The translations under genes were made by a program, and so were the position numbers. Positions 42,719 through 51,934 of a stretch of 64,000 bases of DNA are shown piece by piece. The stretch is from positions 124,001 through 188,000 of the forward strand of contig CAYWKU010000001.1 in the NCBI GenBank assembly GCA_964459325.1. Direction: 5' to 3'. Positions within the stretch are counted from its first letter, which is position 1. Every line of letters starts with the position of its first letter. The DNA comes from CAYWKU01 sp964459325 (GTDB taxonomy: Bacteria; RBG-13-61-14; CAYWKU01). The notes beneath the pieces are model-generated. The model saw only the letters and a list, made by a program, of their open reading frames with translations, ran no database searches and was not told the origin of the DNA.

Positions 42719-45301
42719 TTATAATTGAGAAATTTCTTCCTCTACCTTCGCTGAAGGGGTAACGCTTACCACCCCGGCGCCACCATTAACAGTTATGATG
42801 TCACCGGTCCTTATACAGTTGCAAGCACCCTGTACGCAAGCTACGCAAGGCAGACCGAAAGCTCTGGAAATGAGACCGATTCCGGATACGAAGCTGCCGG
42901 TTTCCGACACCATGGCTCCCGCCACGCCCGCCAGGGGATACATGGCGGAGTTCATCCCGGGAAGGACGGCGACCTGCCCTTGCCCGAGATTCCGAATATC
43001 CTCCGGTTTCCGGATTACGCGGGCGGAACCGGTGTATTCCCCGGAGCATACCCCAATGCCGTGAAGAGTGATTTCAGCCGGGCGAGTCGTTTCCGGCTCC
43101 CGAAGCCGTTGGTTTTCGTTAATATCGACCTGGCGCAGGTTGTTGAATTCTTCCCTTCTCCGGTTTACAAGCTCCTCAGGCGCTGTGCTCAACACCTCCA
43201 GGGAAAGCAGCTTTTTAATCTCTTCCAGGCGGAGAAAAAATACGTCGCTATCGGAAGCGATTTCGTTCCTCGCCCGGAATCTTCTGCCGGTTTCCAGCAG
43301 CATTTTTCGGAGGGTTAAAGCAGCTTCGGCGATGCTTTTGTCGAGCTTTTGTGTCGAGCTTTCGGAAGCTCGGGCTTTTTCCAGGCAGTGCTTCAGTCCT
43401 TTGCTTGCGAAAAACCCCGTACTTTTGGTTGTTTCCCGGTAATTTTCGGCGGCCCGTGCCGAAGCGGTGTTCATCCTGGTTGTGGGGTCGGTTATTTCTC
43501 CGTTTTTCGCCATCATGACAATCATGGCCGCCGGCTCTTGCGATTGCTCCTTCCACCCGCCACGAGCGCATTCAAGTATTCCCGAAGATAAGTAGCCGTA
43601 CTTATTGAGAAATTCTACGAGCCGCCTGTTGAAAAGCTCGCCTCCTTCCACTCGTAGCGCAAACAACTGGATTTCCTGCCAACCGGTAAGTTCTTCCATT
43701 TTTTCCGGAATTCGTCCTATTGATTCCGCCAGCCTTCCCAGCTTCCACGTATCCCTTGTCAGGGCTTTTCCCAGAGGCGAAGGGGGCAGGGCGGCATGAA
43801 TTTCAGCAGCGCGGTCGGGGATTTTCGATTCCAGGAGGTTTCTGAGGGTGGAATGAAGGAGAATCAGGCAAAGCCGGAGTTCGGTGCGGGCGGTTATGAG
43901 GGGTTCGATTACGTCTTCTATAACCTCCTCCGTCAGTAAATACAGGGCCGCGTCGCTTTTGCCTCTCAAGTCCGTGCGCTCGAGCCGCTTTTTCCGTTGA
44001 AGAAGCGCGGGGAGCGTTTTTTCCAACCTTTTGTTGATTTTACGCGCTGCTTTTCCCGCCCGGAATATCGTCATGAGGTTGCCGATTGTCCCTTTCGGCT
44101 TTGCAGGTGCAAGGACATCGTCTTTGAGAGTGGTCTCGGGCGCGATTTCCGGGTAGATGTTCATCAACTGCGCCAGGTGGTCGGTAAGCTCGGCGGAATT
44201 AACGTGCAGCCTGCCGTATAGGTCGGTGAAAAGTTTCATGTCGTCGGCAATACGGATACCGGCGTTTTTCATTGCCGAGTGAGCGGCTTTTTCCACAAGG
44301 GGCATCATTATGCTTTTAGTGCATGGCGTCATGGGTTCATCGGTCATAAATTCCGCCGCCCAATCCAGGCGGGACCATTTCCGCCCGGCATCGTGCTCGC
44401 GTGTTTCCGTCATGGGTTTGGCGCCCACTATGTGGAAGTTGCCTCCCACGGCGCACCAGTTCACGGCCTGAGGCGCTCCCATTTGCTCTTCCACCCGGCC
44501 CCCGAACTTTGCTAATGCGCACGCCAGCTCCTCGGTCAGGCCGGAAGGCCGGGGGCCGGTCAATCGCCTTTCTTCGAGCTGCCAATCGGCACGCGCCACG
44601 TGGAATATCTCCGGCTGAGGCCTTTTTCCCGGCGAATTATCCGTAACGCCGCCGGTGGCTTCCAGGACAAGAACGTCGGGATTTCCGGTGGCCGGGTCGG
44701 AGGTGTATAACGTGCCGGAAACATCGGCGGGAACCATCCTTTGCACGATAACAGCCATTCGCGGAGGGCGGTGCAATGCACCCACCCGGGCGAGATACCT
44801 CAATGCTTTCGGATTGAACGCCTCCGACCAGATTTTCCTTATCCCATCGAAGAGGGCATCGTAGCCCTGTATCCCGGGCCGGCATTCGTAAAGGCCGGAG
44901 GGGGGAGGCGGTTCGTTTTGATGAAATACCGGGTCGGTGCGAACTATCACCTCCACGTACGGGTTCCCCTCCCCAAGGTTGGAATAGGCCTGCCGGATAT
45001 CCTGCTCGATGGGTTCGTTTATTTGAACGGCATTTATGAGGTCGCTAATTTCGGAGGCAGATTTCGACAGAGAATCTTCATCCAGCGATTCGATTTTCGG
45101 GAGTAATTCTTTAACCTTTTCCCAAAATTCGGAGCTTTCCACGCACCTTTCCCAGGCTGTTGATGTAACCGCGAACCCCTCGGGCACGGGGAATCCGGCT
45201 TTTATCAGTGCTCCCAGGGAAGCCGTCTTGCGGCCTGAAACGCGGGTGTAGTCGCCGGTCGAAATGTTTTCCAGCGGGACGGTTATGGGCGGCGTTACCA
45301 T
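42719..45301 (-). CDS. PEP-synthase/rifampin-phosphotransferase-like protein with lost catalytic histidine
   Basis: The 860-residue protein has an N-terminal ATP-binding domain of the PEP synthase type (KTASLGALIKAGFPVPEGFAVT; MVPADVSGTLYTSDP), a long helical middle, and a C-terminal swivelling phosphohistidine domain. In active enzymes that domain carries TSHA or LSHA, the phosphorylated histidine. Here the aligned place reads ETGSFVSGIGLISRAFGLP, so the histidine is Gly, and the RSSAxxED ATP motif is also poorly kept. It is therefore probably not a normal phosphotransferase; a binding, regulatory or altered role is likely. The stop of the MBL gene overlaps the start by 7 bases, so they are coupled. 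Confidence 0.78.
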   Translation of the reverse strand: MVTPPITVPLENISTGDYTRVSGRKTASLGALIKAGFPVPEGFAVTSTAWERCVESSEFWEKVKELLPKIESLDEDSLSKSASEISDLINAVQINEPIEQDIRQAYSNLGEGNPYVEVIVRTDPVFHQNEPPPPSGLYECRPGIQGYDALFDGIRKIWSEAFNPKALRYLARVGALHRPPRMAVIVQRMVPADVSGTLYTSDPATGNPDVLVLEATGGVTDNSPGKRPQPEIFHVARADWQLEERRLTGPRPSGLTEELACALAKFGGRVEEQMGAPQAVNWCAVGGNFHIVGAKPMTETREHDAGRKWSRLDWAAEFMTDEPMTPCTKSIMMPLVEKAAHSAMKNAGIRIADDMKLFTDLYGRLHVNSAELTDHLAQLMNIYPEIAPETTLKDDVLAPAKPKGTIGNLMTIFRAGKAARKINKRLEKTLPALLQRKKRLERTDLRGKSDAALYLLTEEVIEDVIEPLITARTELRLCLILLHSTLRNLLESKIPDRAAEIHAALPPSPLGKALTRDTWKLGRLAESIGRIPEKMEELTGWQEIQLFALRVEGGELFNRRLVEFLNKYGYLSSGILECARGGWKEQSQEPAAMIVMMAKNGEITDPTTRMNTASARAAENYRETTKSTGFFASKGLKHCLEKARASESSTQKLDKSIAEAALTLRKMLLETGRRFRARNEIASDSDVFFLRLEEIKKLLSLEVLSTAPEELVNRRREEFNNLRQVDINENQRLREPETTRPAEITLHGIGVCSGEYTGSARVIRKPEDIRNLGQGQVAVLPGMNSAMYPLAGVAGAMVSETGSFVSGIGLISRAFGLPCVACVQGACNCIRTGDIITVNGGAGVVSVTPSAKVEEEISQL

Positions 45302-46083
45302 TTATTCCGGAGTTCTCTGAGCGCCAGGAACACGCTTTTATCGTCGTCGAATGAGCGGTTGAATTTATCGGAAAGCAACCCCCGTATTTCAGCGGAATCC
45401 AGGCGGAAGAACGGGCTGTGCTCGCGCTCGTCGGCCAGGGAGGTTTCCAGTATTTCTTCGCCGGAAGCCAGAAATTTCGCCTCCTCGAGCTTGCGCTTGG
45501 CAGCCGCGTTGCCCGGCTCCACCGAGAGAGCGAATTCCAGGTTTCTTTTGGCATAATCATGACCCGGGTGGAGCACGGTATCGCCGGGGAGTGTATGTAT
45601 CTTGTTTTTGAAGCTTTCGTACAATTGCTCGGGGTTGCCGCCGAAGCGGGGGTTGCCGCAGCCGGCGACGAAAACGGTGTCTCCCGAGAACAGATGGGGT
45701 TGCCCGTCGGAGGGCTTGAACAGAAGGCATATGCTGCCCTGGGTATGGCCCGGAGTGTGTATTACCTGGACGGACATGCCGTCCACGTTGATGTTGCGGC
45801 CTTCGGAAAGCGGCTTCGGTTCTCCGTGTATGGTCACCCGGTCGGGGTCGTGGGCATAGAGCTTCGCCCCGGTTCGCCTGACCAGTTCCGAGTTTCCGCC
45901 GGTGTGGTCGGGATGGCCGTGGGTGTTGATGAGGGCGGCTATTTTTCCCAGACCGGCTTCGGAAACGGCTTCCATGATGTCGCCGGCGTCGACGGGGTCA
46001 ATCGCCGCACACTGCTTGCCTTCTCCCGCTGAAAGAACATAGCTCTGGTTGTCCGACCCCGCCGGTATTCTCAAAACAATCAT
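45295..46083 (-). CDS. GloB-like metallo-beta-lactamase-fold hydrolase
   Basis: The 262-residue protein has the metal motif THGHPDHTGG (about residues 54-63), HTPGHTQGSICL, FSGDTVFVAG and HPGHDYAKRN, matching hydroxyacylglutathione hydrolase-like thioesterases. It likely hydrolyses an S-acyl or similar thioester. The ATG at 46083 follows a strong GGAGGAGA site; the frame's first start at 46116 is upstream of it. It shares a short overlap with the PEP-synthase-like gene, in which the phosphohistidine is missing. Confidence 0.82.
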   Translation of the reverse strand: MIVLRIPAGSDNQSYVLSAGEGKQCAAIDPVDAGDIMEAVSEAGLGKIAALINTHGHPDHTGGNSELVRRTGAKLYAHDPDRVTIHGEPKPLSEGRNINVDGMSVQVIHTPGHTQGSICLLFKPSDGQPHLFSGDTVFVAGCGNPRFGGNPEQLYESFKNKIHTLPGDTVLHPGHDYAKRNLEFALSVEPGNAAAKRKLEEAKFLASGEEILETSLADEREHSPFFRLDSAEIRGLLSDKFNRSFDDDKSVFLALRELRNKW

Positions 46084-46488
46084 TTCTTCTCCTCCTGAAT
46101 CATTAGAAAGTATCACGATGAAGGCTTCTTTTCAATTTTCTTAAGTGTGGAGGGTCAGCTTTAAAGGCCGCTGCAGAATTGATTATGCCGTAACGCCCGG
46201 ACGGGCAAATAGGGGTTGCTTAAAATCAAGCACTTACAAGATGCCACCGAGCCATACGGCCTGTCAGGGACGGTGGCGTTACGTTCTTTATATTCTGCAA
46301 CGGCCTCTGGTCCTTTAAATCCCGGTTTTCTCAGCGGCAGTTGTCAACATGTGCATAATTCGCGACGGTTAATTATGAGATAATAGCACCCTAATGCGAT
46401 TTTAAGCATCTTACTTATGTTATTGTCCGTTGACGGAACGGTGATGCGTTAATAAGTTTATTTTAAACGCTTTTTGGGGAGTTGAATA
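46084..46488. other. Divergent intergenic region carrying a family A repeat
   Basis: About 400 bases separate the GloB-like gene from ridA. A family A inverted-repeat element fills 46164-46308; the remainder (46309-46488) is AT-rich and must hold the ridA promoter. The only other thing I see is the short run TAATTATGAGATAATAG (46370-46386). Confidence 0.6.
46164..46308. repeat. MITE-like inverted-repeat element, copy 3 (family A)
   Basis: Left end AAGGCCGCTGCAGAATTG, right end ATTCTGCAACGGCCTCT, inverted repeats of each other. The nested inner arms read GTAACGCCCGGACGGGCAAA on the left and GGTGGCGTTACG on the right. It is in the same orientation as copy 2 and no gene is interrupted. Confidence 0.82.
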
Positions 46489-46959
46489 ATGTCGGAGGTA
46501 CGAAAGAGGCTTGAGTCTATGGGGATTGAGTTACCGGAGATGAGCGCTCCGGTGGCTTCATACGCCCCGTATGCCGTGGTCGGCAATATGGTATTTATAA
46601 GCGGAGTGCTTCCGTTCAAGGAGGGGAAATTGCTCCATATCGGAAAAGTAGGGGCAAGGGCAGGGGATGCCGTTTCCTTCGAGCAGGCTCAATCCGCCGC
46701 CCGCCAATGTACGATAAACGCGCTCGCTTCGCTGGAAGCTGCCGTCGGGGACCTGGATAAGGTCAAGCGCATAGTCCGGCTGGAGGGGTACGTGGCTTCG
46801 GAGCCGGGGTTCACCGACCAGCACAAGGTCATGAACGCCGCAAGTGAGCTTGTGGCCGGGGTTTTCGGGGAAAAGGGGGTGCATTCCCGGATAGCGGTCG
46901 GGGTGGCCGCGCTTCCGTTGGGCGCTCCCGTGGAGATTGCCGTAATTGCCGAAATCTGA
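46489..46959 (+). CDS. RidA family deaminase-like protein
   Basis: The 156-residue protein has the RidA/YjgF trimer fold pattern: FISGVLPFKEGK, an AARQCTINALASLEAAVGDLDKVKRIVRLEGYV run and the final SRIAVGVAALPLGAPVEI with the conserved arginine. These proteins hydrolyse reactive enamine/imine intermediates; this longer subgroup (about 155 residues) is less studied. The ATG has a weak GGGGAGTTG site just upstream. It is followed after 83 bases by galK. Confidence 0.88.
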   Translation: MSEVRKRLESMGIELPEMSAPVASYAPYAVVGNMVFISGVLPFKEGKLLHIGKVGARAGDAVSFEQAQSAARQCTINALASLEAAVGDLDKVKRIVRLEGYVASEPGFTDQHKVMNAASELVAGVFGEKGVHSRIAVGVAALPLGAPVEIAVIAEI

Positions 46960-47042
46960 ATGAAATTTTACCGAATTCTTTACATTCAGTATTTATATTG
47001 AAGAATCGGTAAGTATTGTGTATGATATTGAGGAGTCCTCGT

Positions 47043-48203
47043 GTGAGTTCCAGTATAGAAAAAATGAATAAAGAATTTGATGTTATGGAGATGTATTCGT
47101 CCGAATTCAAGGAAAAATGCGAGGCCGTCGCAAGCGCACCCGGCAGGGTAAATCTTATCGGGGAACATACCGACTACAACAAGGGTTTTGTCCTCCCCAT
47201 GGCGGTGGAGCGGAGGGTATGGGCGGCGGGCAAGCCGGCTTCGGGTGATGTTGTCGAGGTGGCAAGCGCCGATATGCCGGGGCATTTCATGGCCGAAAAA
47301 GGGCTCAAACGCACCCGGACGTGGGCCGATTATCCCCTCGGGGTGATATGGGCGCTCAGGGAGGAAGGCTGGAAAATCCCGGGCGTGAAAATTTACTACC
47401 GGGGAAACGTGCCCCTCGGCGGGGGTCTGTCAAGCTCCGCGGCCATTGAGGTCGCTACCGCTCAACTGCTGAAGGGGCTTTTCAACCTGCCCATATCGGC
47501 CCGGCAAATGGCTCTGACCTGCCAGTTGGCCGAAAACCAGTTCGTGGGCATGAAATGCGGCGCCATGGACCAGATGGCCTCGGCTCTCGGAGAAAAGGAC
47601 AGGGCACTGCATATCGATTGCAGGGACTTGAAATTCCAAACGGTGCCGCTGAAAATCGACGACCACAAGGTGGTGATAATCAACAGCGGCGTTAAAAGAG
47701 AGCTTGCCGCAAGCGAGTACAACAAGCGCCGAAACGAATGCGAAGAGGCCGCGAAAAAACTCGGGGTCAAAAGCCTGCGGCGTGTTTCATCAAAAGATAT
47801 GGATAAAATCGAGGCCCTGCCGGAGCCTCTGAGCCGGCGCGCACGGCACGTGGTGACGGAAAATGAAAGGGTCGGGCGGGCCGTGGATTGCGTTTCCGGT
47901 GGCGACCTCGAGGAGTTCGGCGAACTGATGAACGCGAGCCACTCAAGCTTGAGGGACGATTATGAAGTCAGCGTCCCGGAGCTGGATTTCCTGGTGGATG
48001 AGTGCAATAAAGTCAAAGGGGTGCTGGGAGCGAGGCTTACCGGAGCGGGCTTCGGAGGATGTATAGTAGTGCTGGCTCACAAGGACTCGATACCGACGAT
48101 AGAAAAGAAAATCCTTGGCGGCTACAGGAAAAAGTTCCCGAGCGAGCCTTCCCTCATGACCACCAACCCGGCCGACGGGGCCAGGGTCGAAGAGTTGATG
48201 TGA
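47043..48203 (+). CDS. galK: Galactokinase
   Basis: A GHMP kinase of about 386 residues. APGRVNLIGEHTDYNKGFVLP is the galactokinase signature near the N-terminus, GGGLSSSAAIEVA the ATP loop, KCGAMDQMASALG the catalytic aspartate region and ARLTGAGFGGCIVVL the third motif. It phosphorylates galactose at C1. The start is GTG at 47043, 7 bases after AGGAG at 47031-47035; an ATG at 47064 is possible. No other galactose genes are in the window, so its metabolic partner is not visible. Confidence 0.9.
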   Translation: MSSSIEKMNKEFDVMEMYSSEFKEKCEAVASAPGRVNLIGEHTDYNKGFVLPMAVERRVWAAGKPASGDVVEVASADMPGHFMAEKGLKRTRTWADYPLGVIWALREEGWKIPGVKIYYRGNVPLGGGLSSSAAIEVATAQLLKGLFNLPISARQMALTCQLAENQFVGMKCGAMDQMASALGEKDRALHIDCRDLKFQTVPLKIDDHKVVIINSGVKRELAASEYNKRRNECEEAAKKLGVKSLRRVSSKDMDKIEALPEPLSRRARHVVTENERVGRAVDCVSGGDLEEFGELMNASHSSLRDDYEVSVPELDFLVDECNKVKGVLGARLTGAGFGGCIVVLAHKDSIPTIEKKILGGYRKKFPSEPSLMTTNPADGARVEELM

Positions 48204-48238
48204 AGGGGAGCGTTGTCCCCGCCTACTGCTGCCTACCC

Positions 48239-48357
48239 CCGGGTGGCCCGGACGTTATACGTCCGGGTTGTCCGGCAGGACAACAAGAAATAATGATGTA
48301 CTAAGTCCGAGGGTATCAAATTTCCGACCCTACACGGGTGTTTACCCGTGCCATCCT
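48239..48357. repeat. MITE-like hairpin element, copy 1 (family B)
   Basis: The left part reads CCGGGTGGCCCGGACG, a TTAT loop and ACGTCCGGG, followed by GACAACAAGAAA. The right part at 48334-48357 has the arm CACGGGTGTTTACCCGTG and then CCATCC, the complement type of GGTGG. The middle is degenerate. This is the least complete of three family B copies, all within about 1.9 kb. Confidence 0.55.
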
Positions 48358-48484
48358 AATGGTATCCAAACATCACAGAGCTGACATTCTGTTTAACGGA
48401 TTTGCTCTTGACAATCATTCTTGTGCTGTGATAAGTTCACAAAAATTTAAATAAAGAACAGATAGCCGCCAATAGGAGGGGGAA

Positions 48485-49127
48485 ATGAAAGAAATAAAAG
48501 TTATATTGAGCTTTCTGCTAATCTTGGCTATTTGTGGTTGCGCTTCCAAGGCTTATCAATCCGCCAGAAACAAAGACACGGTGGAAGCCTATAAAGAATT
48601 CCTCGAAAAATATCCCGACTCAAAGTTTACCTCAGAAGCAAAAGCCAGACGTGAAGAACTATACTTTCAAAAACCCTATGGGAAAGGGAACTATTGTAAT
48701 TGCCAAAAATTTTAGCTTAAACAAAGTGAATTTTGGTTTTCCGTATCATGGATATCAAAGAGCTGAACTTTGGTTAAGGAATCACCCAAGATGGGGAACA
48801 GATGTTATGCTGCTCGTAAAAAGAGGTCAATATGATTGTGACATAATAAATGGATGTTCGTTGGCGGTTCGGTTTGATGAGGAAAATATATGGTGGTGTG
48901 AAGCACAGCAGCCGAAATCGGGAAGTAGTAATGTTTTATTTTTGTCTCGGCCTGTTGCCTTCCTTTCAAGCCTACCGGCCCATAAAAAACTGCGTATTGA
49001 AGCCGCTTTCTATCAAGAAGGAAATCGTACTTTCGAATTTAATATACATGGTTTTGACCTATTCCGGTTGTGCTTGGGGGAAAAGAACGCTCAGCTCGTA
49101 AGGGAGCTTATTATAGACAAAAAGTAG
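48485..49127 (+). pseudogene. Frameshifted lipoprotein gene
   Basis: The start (48485) encodes a clear lipoprotein signal (IILSFLLILAICGCAS-like, Cys near residue 19) and a short TPR-like motif (TVEAYKEFLEKYPDSKF), but this frame ends at 48715. From about 48670 the next frame continues sensibly (GKGTIVIAKNFSLNKVNFGF, YQRAELWLRNHPRWGTD) to 49127. The two join near the CAAAAACCC run (48669-48677), consistent with one inserted base. It is either a decayed gene or a sequencing error. The combined product would be an anchored protein of about 213 residues without a recognised domain. Confidence 0.65.
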
Positions 49128-49131
49128 GCGA

Positions 49132-49292
49132 GGGCGGGGTGGCCCGGACGTTATACGTCCGGGTCCGAAGGACAAGAAACGTTGCAGACAACCGGGGGTT
49201 TCTCAACGACCTTCCTCTAAGCTTGAAACTACGGTGGAGATGTTTCTTGTTGCAGGCGCAACACAGACGCAGTGGCGTCTGTGCCACCCGCC
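49132..49292. repeat. MITE-like hairpin element, copy 2 (family B)
   Basis: Left terminus GGGCGGGGTGGCCCGGACG and right terminus CGTCTGTGCCACCCGCCC are inverted repeats with a few mismatches. Each carries its own internal hairpin (CGGACGTTATACGTCCG; ACAGACGCAGTGGCGTCTGT). Just inside are ACAAGAAAC on the left and TTTCTTGTTGC on the right. The 100-base middle is not conserved. No transposase is present, as expected for a non-autonomous element. Confidence 0.75.
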
Positions 49293-49381
49293 CAAGCGGA
49301 GATTTGTTGCAGTTTGCAGCATAACAACAACAGTTAATCTAAAATATTTGAGTGTTTCTGCAAAACGGTAAGGAGGAATTT

Positions 49382-49930
49382 ATGAGTATTCCATTGGATA
49401 TAGTTAGATTTTTATTTGATATTATAAAAAATCATTACCATAAACCCAAATTGGAGTTGGAAGGGGATGAAGCAGCCACTGGCTCCAAAGTTTATGCGCA
49501 CGTTGTCAAGGTAAGAAACAAAGGCAGAAGTATTGCGAAAAATTGTGTGGGGGAACTTACGATAGATATATATAAAAATGATATTGCACATATCCCTCAA
49601 AATGTTTTAAATGCCAATGGCTATTGTATTCATCAGAACAATTTTAGAGCGATAAAAGATGAGGGATTATGCTGGTCTTTCGGCAATAATCCTGACAAAA
49701 TAATGATAAATCCGCGTACCTATAAGAAACTTGATTTTTATCAAGTATATATTGGTAGCCGAGAAATTGATATCCCGAGCGAAAAGGGATTTAAAAAAAA
49801 GAGGGTAAAACTGAAGCCCAAGGACTACATGGGTACAATAACGGTAAGCGCTGAAAATGCAGAGCCAGTTACAAGAAGCTTCAAAATGATAGTTAAGAAA
49901 AACGATGTAGACTATGAATGGATAGATTGA
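49382..49930 (+). CDS. Hypothetical AT-rich accessory protein
   Basis: The 182-residue protein has a short hydrophobic stretch near its start (VRFLFDIIKN) and a beta-rich body (KVYAHVVKVRNKGRSIAKNC, YKKLDFYQVYI). That includes VRNKGRSIAKNCVGEL, which resembles adhesion-type beta-sandwich domains, without certainty. The ATG at 49382 has an excellent AAGGAGG site. It is clearly richer in A and T than its neighbours and lies between two family B elements, so it was probably acquired. I recognise no family. Confidence 0.6.
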   Translation: MSIPLDIVRFLFDIIKNHYHKPKLELEGDEAATGSKVYAHVVKVRNKGRSIAKNCVGELTIDIYKNDIAHIPQNVLNANGYCIHQNNFRAIKDEGLCWSFGNNPDKIMINPRTYKKLDFYQVYIGSREIDIPSEKGFKKKRVKLKPKDYMGTITVSAENAEPVTRSFKMIVKKNDVDYEWID

Positions 49931-49943
49931 GCAGATTGATAAT

Positions 49944-50098
49944 GGTGGGTGGCACGGACAGTATTGTCCGTGTTCCGAAGGGGCAAGAGGATTAATCGTA
50001 TTGTGTGAGGGGAAGGCGGGGACTCGTCAGCGCCGATAATTAGGGAAAAAGATTTCTTGTTGCTTGCGCAACCCGGACGTATAACGTCCGGGCCACCC
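49944..50098. repeat. MITE-like hairpin element, copy 3 (family B)
   Basis: Left terminus GGTGGGTGGCACGGACAG with the hairpin ACGGACAGTATTGTCCGT; right terminus CCGGACGTATAACGTCCGGGC followed by CACCC. Inside are CGAAGGGGCAAGAGG (left) and TTTCTTGTTGCTTGCGCAAC (right), as in copy 2. Together with copy 2 it brackets the hypothetical gene at 49382-49930. Confidence 0.75.
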
Positions 50099-50129
50099 TG
50101 GGCGTTTTATTGTGGTATTTGTACCCCCC

Positions 50130-50708
50130 TTACTGCTGTCTACCCTCTATCCCGGTTATAAGTACCGACGAGGCTATTGCGAGCCGGCGGTCGAAGAGGT
50201 TCTGCATGTCCTGTGAGAAGTCGAGGTTGAGTTTGAGGACGAAGGGGTTGAAGTTCTGCTTGAATACGGCCACCGGCCGGGAGTTAATCGTGACCTGGAA
50301 CTTTTGAGGTATCAGGTTGCTCAAAAACCGCCTGAGAAGTGCGAGGAACAGGCTGTCTTCGACGATTTTCCCTACTTCCCGGTCATTGTTGTCCAGTATG
50401 AGCCATTCGTCCCGGAAGATGGCTTTCAGGCCGCTTCTTCTCAATGCGCCGACTTTTTCTCCGGTGGTGTTGTCCACCACGTCGTAAGTGGCGGAGATGT
50501 CAAGCATTTTGCGCGCCTTTATGGAGAGTATCCGCTCCTGCTTGCTCTTGTCTCCGAACACCCCGATGTCTTCCTTAAGCTTGAAAGCCTTCAACTCCGA
50601 GAAAAACACCAGGTTGCCCTGCGGGTCGTAAATGTGGTACGAGCCGCCGAAGATTTTGAATATGGTCCTTCTGACCATGTAGTGGGAATGCCGGAACCTT
50701 TCATCCAT
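50130..50708 (-). CDS. LURP-one-related / scramblase-like protein
   Basis: A 192-residue protein with the tubby-like LURP-one-related pattern: RRTIFKIFGGSYHIYDPQGNLVFF, ILSIKARKMLDISATYDVVD and ILDNNDREVGKIVEDS. The fold is a beta-barrel around a central helix and relatives include phospholipid scramblases; bacterial function is unknown. A AAGGAGC site precedes the ATG. No membrane helix is present. It is transcribed convergent with the accessory genes. Confidence 0.75.
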   Translation of the reverse strand: MDERFRHSHYMVRRTIFKIFGGSYHIYDPQGNLVFFSELKAFKLKEDIGVFGDKSKQERILSIKARKMLDISATYDVVDNTTGEKVGALRRSGLKAIFRDEWLILDNNDREVGKIVEDSLFLALLRRFLSNLIPQKFQVTINSRPVAVFKQNFNPFVLKLNLDFSQDMQNLFDRRLAIASSVLITGIEGRQQ

Positions 50709-50969
50709 TTTCAGCTCCTTTCAATAACCCAATAGTAATCGCCCGGTTTTGGTATATGGCCCTTATATCTCAAGGCGGTACTAAAAATACCGCATTCTGG
50801 AATTGACATTTTCGGCAAGACAGTAAGCGCACCGGATTGAAATTAAACACGTGGCGGTACGGATATTTTTTATTTTATGTAACTCTTCCAGGGTTTTATT
50901 AAAACCAAACCACCCGGCATTATGATAATTATGGGAACACATGAAAATAATTGTTTGTTACTCTACTGC

Positions 50970-51817
50970 TTATAATTGCCAGAAATCAGTAGACTTTCCG
51001 GCATATTGTAAAATTCCATAAGCGTCATCTTTAACCATATTTATCGCCCATCGACGTAATTCCGGCTCCCATTCAATATTTTTTTTGTCGGGAGAGGAGT
51101 GCTTAGATGATGCTTAATCTTATTTTTTATATTTTTTGGGATAATTGGTTTAATATAATTAATAATTTTTATTCTTTTTAACTTGCGCAAGGAACTAGTA
51201 GATTGCCTCCTGCCATCCGATGCATTCTTACGCTTAAAAATGTCGGTAAAGTTAAATTCATAATCAACATTTAAAAAACGACAAATATCCGATAATACTG
51301 CATGAGGGGCTGCTATAAAATCTTCAAAGAATAGGATTTTAATTTGTTCATCGGTAAAGTATTTCCTATATTCTGAAATTATATTATAATAAAGACATGA
51401 TTGAATTAATGATTTGTATTCCGTTACAGCTTTTGAAAAAACTTTAGGCATTTGTGAATATCCTACAGTTGTGTTTCTAAAATTATGTAAGAAACTGGAC
51501 TCAATCTTATCAAGTGGATGCCTGACTATGTAAATTAATTTCGCATTTGGAAGGTCATTCTTCAATCTTTGTGCAGCCTTTGAATAATACTGTCCAGTGT
51601 AACATGTAGATGCGTCGCCTATACATATTTCATTAGAATGGTGTTTAAAAAATGATTCGTACCAACTCCATCCCTTGCTGTAATTATAGTCCCTTGAGAA
51701 AAAATTTGGCTCTTTTGGCTTGGACATACATACATCGGGATGTTGTTGTAATAGACTCCAAATGCTGGTAGTCCCGGCTTTTGCGGCACCTATTATCAAA
51801 AAATTTGGCTTTATCAT
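50970..51817 (-). pseudogene. Sulfotransferase with a frameshift in a poly-A run
   Basis: An AT-rich gene for a PAPS-dependent sulfotransferase: FLIIGAAKAGTTSIW (5'-phosphosulfate loop), RHPLDKIESSFLHN (3'-phosphate loop). The continuous frame ends at 51041 after an atypical RNYVDGR. If one A is added to the run of eight (51081-51088 on the plus strand as T), the protein goes on as EWEPELRRWAINMVKDD, then YGILQYAGKSTDFWQL and stops at 50970, exactly the usual C-terminus of this family. So the gene is frameshifted or the sequence has one base missing. Start at the ATG of MIKPNFLIIG (51817). Base composition suggests transfer. Confidence 0.8.
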
Positions 51818-51934
51818 GGATAGAATTATAACACACATAGCATGAATTCAGCAAAAGCGAGTCTGGTACTGAAGTCTTTCTTTGAGGGGCTATACCTTAT
51901 TACCCGTTGGTTGGTGGAAAATAATCGGTGTAGG

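Noticed and set aside
48239..50098. Repeats as a CRISPR array
   Set aside because: The units are irregularly spaced, inverted relative to each other and hairpin-like; there are no regular spacers or cas genes.
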